Assembly (NCBI GenBank): GCA_019237095.1
Contig: JAFAHT010000059.1
Span: 1 to 41,151 of the forward strand
Length of the DNA: 41,151 nt
From: Planctomycetaceae bacterium
GTDB lineage: Bacteria; Planctomycetota; Planctomycetia; Isosphaerales; Isosphaeraceae
Direction: 5' to 3'
Shown one piece after another: positions 39,183 to 41,151 of this stretch. The position numbers and the translations under genes are program-made. Each line of letters opens with the position of its first letter. Position 1 is the stretch's first letter. The notes beneath the pieces were generated by a model. It saw nothing but the letters and a program-made list of their open reading frames with translations, ran no database searches and was not told where the DNA came from.

Positions 39183-40037
39183 TCACGGCGAGGGCGGCCA
39201 TCCACGTGGAAAGCAGCCGTAGATCGCCTTGTAAGCCCGGACCGTTGTCGGCGGCGGGCCTTTGAGGGCCTCCTCGATCGACTCGCGATACCCCTCCTCG
39301 AGTGTTTCGCGCAACTCGGCCAGGTTCTTGTCTTGCTGCTTGGCCTCCGCCTCCTTGGCAAGGACTTCGGAGGGAGAGTAATTCAGCCAATCGGGATCGT
39401 GCTTTTCGTCCAGGGCTTCCTTGAGCGGCCGCAGATCGACCGCGTAAAGCTTGGGAAAGTGATAGATCCAATCGAGCCGGCGACCCTGGAAACGGCGGAA
39501 GATCATTTGGTAGACAGGCGTGAGATCCGCACGCTGAGCAACCCAGATCGTCCCCATGTAGAAATCAAGATAGTCGTAATGCTCCGCGCCTGTCTGCCGA
39601 TTCAGGATCTCCGCCAGAAAGCCGCCACTAGCCCGGAACGAACCGAGATCGAGCACGCGGCCATCAGTCGCGGTGACCTGGTGACCATCGGAGAAAAGGT
39701 CCCAGAGGCACTGCCCGACCAGCTCACGGACTTCCCGCACGGTCTCCACGGGACGTTCTCGAAAGTCCCTGGCAACTTCGTCGAACGTTGGTTCCAGCGG
39801 CAAGGGGTGCCGGTCGTTCGGCCTTCGTAGCGCGCAAACGTTGCGATGGAGGCGGAGAGTCTCTTCATAACTTTGCGCGAGTGAGGGGTGGAACACGGCG
39901 AGCAGTGGCGAGTTTTCCCAGCCGGCGGGTGCAAGTTCTTGCAGAACATCCGGGCCGGCGAATCCTTGGGGGAACAAGCGGTCGAATTCCGCCCCAAGGT
40001 CCGCTTCGCTAAAGGAATCCGTGTCGAAGTTCGTCAT
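39183..40037 (-). CDS. Hypothetical protein (284 aa)
   Basis: Good codon bias; acidic N-terminus, aromatic-rich core (YDYLDFYMGTIWVAQRADLTPVYQMIFRRFQGRRLDWIYHFPKLYAVDL). Family not recognised. Confidence 0.7.
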   Translation of the reverse strand: MTNFDTDSFSEADLGAEFDRLFPQGFAGPDVLQELAPAGWENSPLLAVFHPSLAQSYEETLRLHRNVCALRRPNDRHPLPLEPTFDEVARDFRERPVETVREVRELVGQCLWDLFSDGHQVTATDGRVLDLGSFRASGGFLAEILNRQTGAEHYDYLDFYMGTIWVAQRADLTPVYQMIFRRFQGRRLDWIYHFPKLYAVDLRPLKEALDEKHDPDWLNYSPSEVLAKEAEAKQQDKNLAELRETLEEGYRESIEEALKGPPPTTVRAYKAIYGCFPRGWPPSP

Positions 40038-40111
40038 GATCTACCTCGATGACCCGGTGACAGCCGCTTCTTCCGCAAGAGGGCGATTCGTCCGTTGTCC
40101 TTCGGCCGTTG

Positions 40112-40498
40112 CTACCAGAGCCGCTTGACCGGGTAGGAATCCAGCACGGTGTCGCCGCTGATGATCGGAATCCCTTCGATAATCGCCTGAGCGATCAGCA
40201 GCCGGTCGAACGGGTCCTTGTGGTGAAACGGCAGCGTGGTCAACGCCGCCGTGTGCTTCGGCTCGATGTGCAGATAGCCGAACCCGTTCTTGTCGATGGC
40301 TTCGTCCATGAAGATCTCGTAGGACTTCGATAAGGCATACTTCTTGATGCTGATCTTGATTGCGATCTCCCAATAGCTCGCCGGGCTAACCAGCTTCTCG
40401 TTGTCAGGGTCTATGATAAGCGAAGTGGCTGTGCCGCTGAGTTGCGGGTCTGTCAGTGCAAACCACAGGAGCGTGTGCGTATCTAGCAGGAGTCTCAA
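40112..40498 (-). CDS. PIN-domain toxin, VapC-like
   Basis: MRLLLDTHTLLWFALTDPQLSGTA...LVSPASYWEIAIKISIKKYAL...LPFHHKDPFDRLLIAQAIIEGIPIISGDTVLDSYPVKRLW. Confidence 0.9.
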   Translation of the reverse strand: MRLLLDTHTLLWFALTDPQLSGTATSLIIDPDNEKLVSPASYWEIAIKISIKKYALSKSYEIFMDEAIDKNGFGYLHIEPKHTAALTTLPFHHKDPFDRLLIAQAIIEGIPIISGDTVLDSYPVKRLW

Positions 40499-40722
40499 GG
40501 CATGTATTCCTTGAAGTCTTCCAGGTGTTCCTCATCCTCCGCGACGATGGTCAGCATCCCCTTGCAACGGCCGGGAAGGGGGCGTGGCTTTTCTGCTCGG
40601 GATGCCACCAGCTTCGCCACCGGCTGGTTGTTCTCGGTGATCACCACTTCCTCACCCGGCGATAGTTGATGAATCAAGTCTGACAGCCTGGCCTGGGCTT
40701 CTTGAATTGTGACGGTCGCCAT
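40495..40722 (-). CDS. Phd/YefM-family antitoxin
   Basis: ATG at 40722: MATVTIQEAQARLSDLIHQLSPGEEVVITENNQPVAKLVASRAEKPRPLPGRCKGML...; 4-bp overlap with the toxin gene. Confidence 0.88.
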   Translation of the reverse strand: MATVTIQEAQARLSDLIHQLSPGEEVVITENNQPVAKLVASRAEKPRPLPGRCKGMLTIVAEDEEHLEDFKEYMP

Positions 40723-40758
40723 GTTTGTCTCTCCCTTCCCGTTCATTTTACCAACCCC

Positions 40759-40943
40759 TGTACTGTGCCCCCCAAAACCGGACAGATGCATAATGTAACA
40801 AGCCTGTTCTGTGGATGGCGCTTCAACATGCAATCACGCCGCCATTTTACTCTCGAGTTCAAGAGTCGTCTGGTCCTTGATATTCTCAGTGGAGTCCAGT
40901 GCCAAGCCGAGATCTGCCGCAAGCACAACCTGAGCCCAGACCT
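40759..40943 (+). mobile_element. Truncated IS3-family-like element (left end plus OrfA N-terminus)
   Basis: TGTACTGTGCCCCCCAAAACCGGACAGA resembles an IS3-type left end; ATG at 40828: MQSRRHFTLEFKSRLVLDILSGVQCQAEICRKHNLSPDLL..., then similarity stops abruptly. Confidence 0.6.
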
Positions 40944-41151
40944 GTTGGAGAGCGAAAGACCGCCATGCGGTTTTTGGGACGGGAATGCGAGCGCGCACAA
41001 CACCCATGCTCGCATCACTGTGAGTTCATGGGATACATTTGATTAGGCAACGGCAGGGCCAAGTGTGCCACTTCTGTCATAAACCATGGATCACAGCTCG
41101 CCATACTGGTACATCAGGGGAGTGACCCCACGCCGCCGTATCAGGCGTTGG

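Noticed and set aside
40943-41151. Group II intron or second IS at the right edge
   Set aside because: Sequence after the truncated OrfA has no diagnostic intron boundary, transposase frame or terminal repeat I can verify; the window ends too soon.
1-41151. CRISPR array or prophage
   Set aside because: No regularly spaced repeats, cas genes or phage structural/integrase genes seen.

Overview
GC-rich chromosomal window, probably from a planctomycete (inferred from gene content, protein style, arginine-rich Rho extension and Uma2 genes; not proven). Most of it is ordinary housekeeping and metabolic genes, mainly on the minus strand: a rhomboid protease (open at the left edge and absent from the ORF track), STAS protein, MA-like peptidase, FHA-GAF-class III cyclase, class I fumarase, ribH, rho, coaE, polA, citrate synthase, GbsR-type regulator, tRNA-Asn(GUU), glgX, CPBP protease, tyrS, Gfo/Idh/MocA oxidoreductase, Uma2 nuclease, LpxL-like acyltransferase, an M16 peptidase pair, a pseudo-receiver, a very large amidohydrolase-family protein, and a Phd/VapC toxin-antitoxin pair next to a truncated IS3-like element. 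The points most worth a second look are: (1) a roughly 1,540-aa fusion of three amidohydrolase-like modules in which only the middle one keeps metal ligands; (2) a cyclase whose purine-specifying residues match neither adenylyl nor guanylyl cyclases; (3) a 109-bp near-palindromic MITE-like element with TA ends that supplies the stop codon of the preceding gene; (4) nested hairpins between rho and ribH; (5) several gene remnants or frameshifted ORFs missing from the ORF track. I saw no CRISPR array, prophage or clearly new multi-gene defence system.
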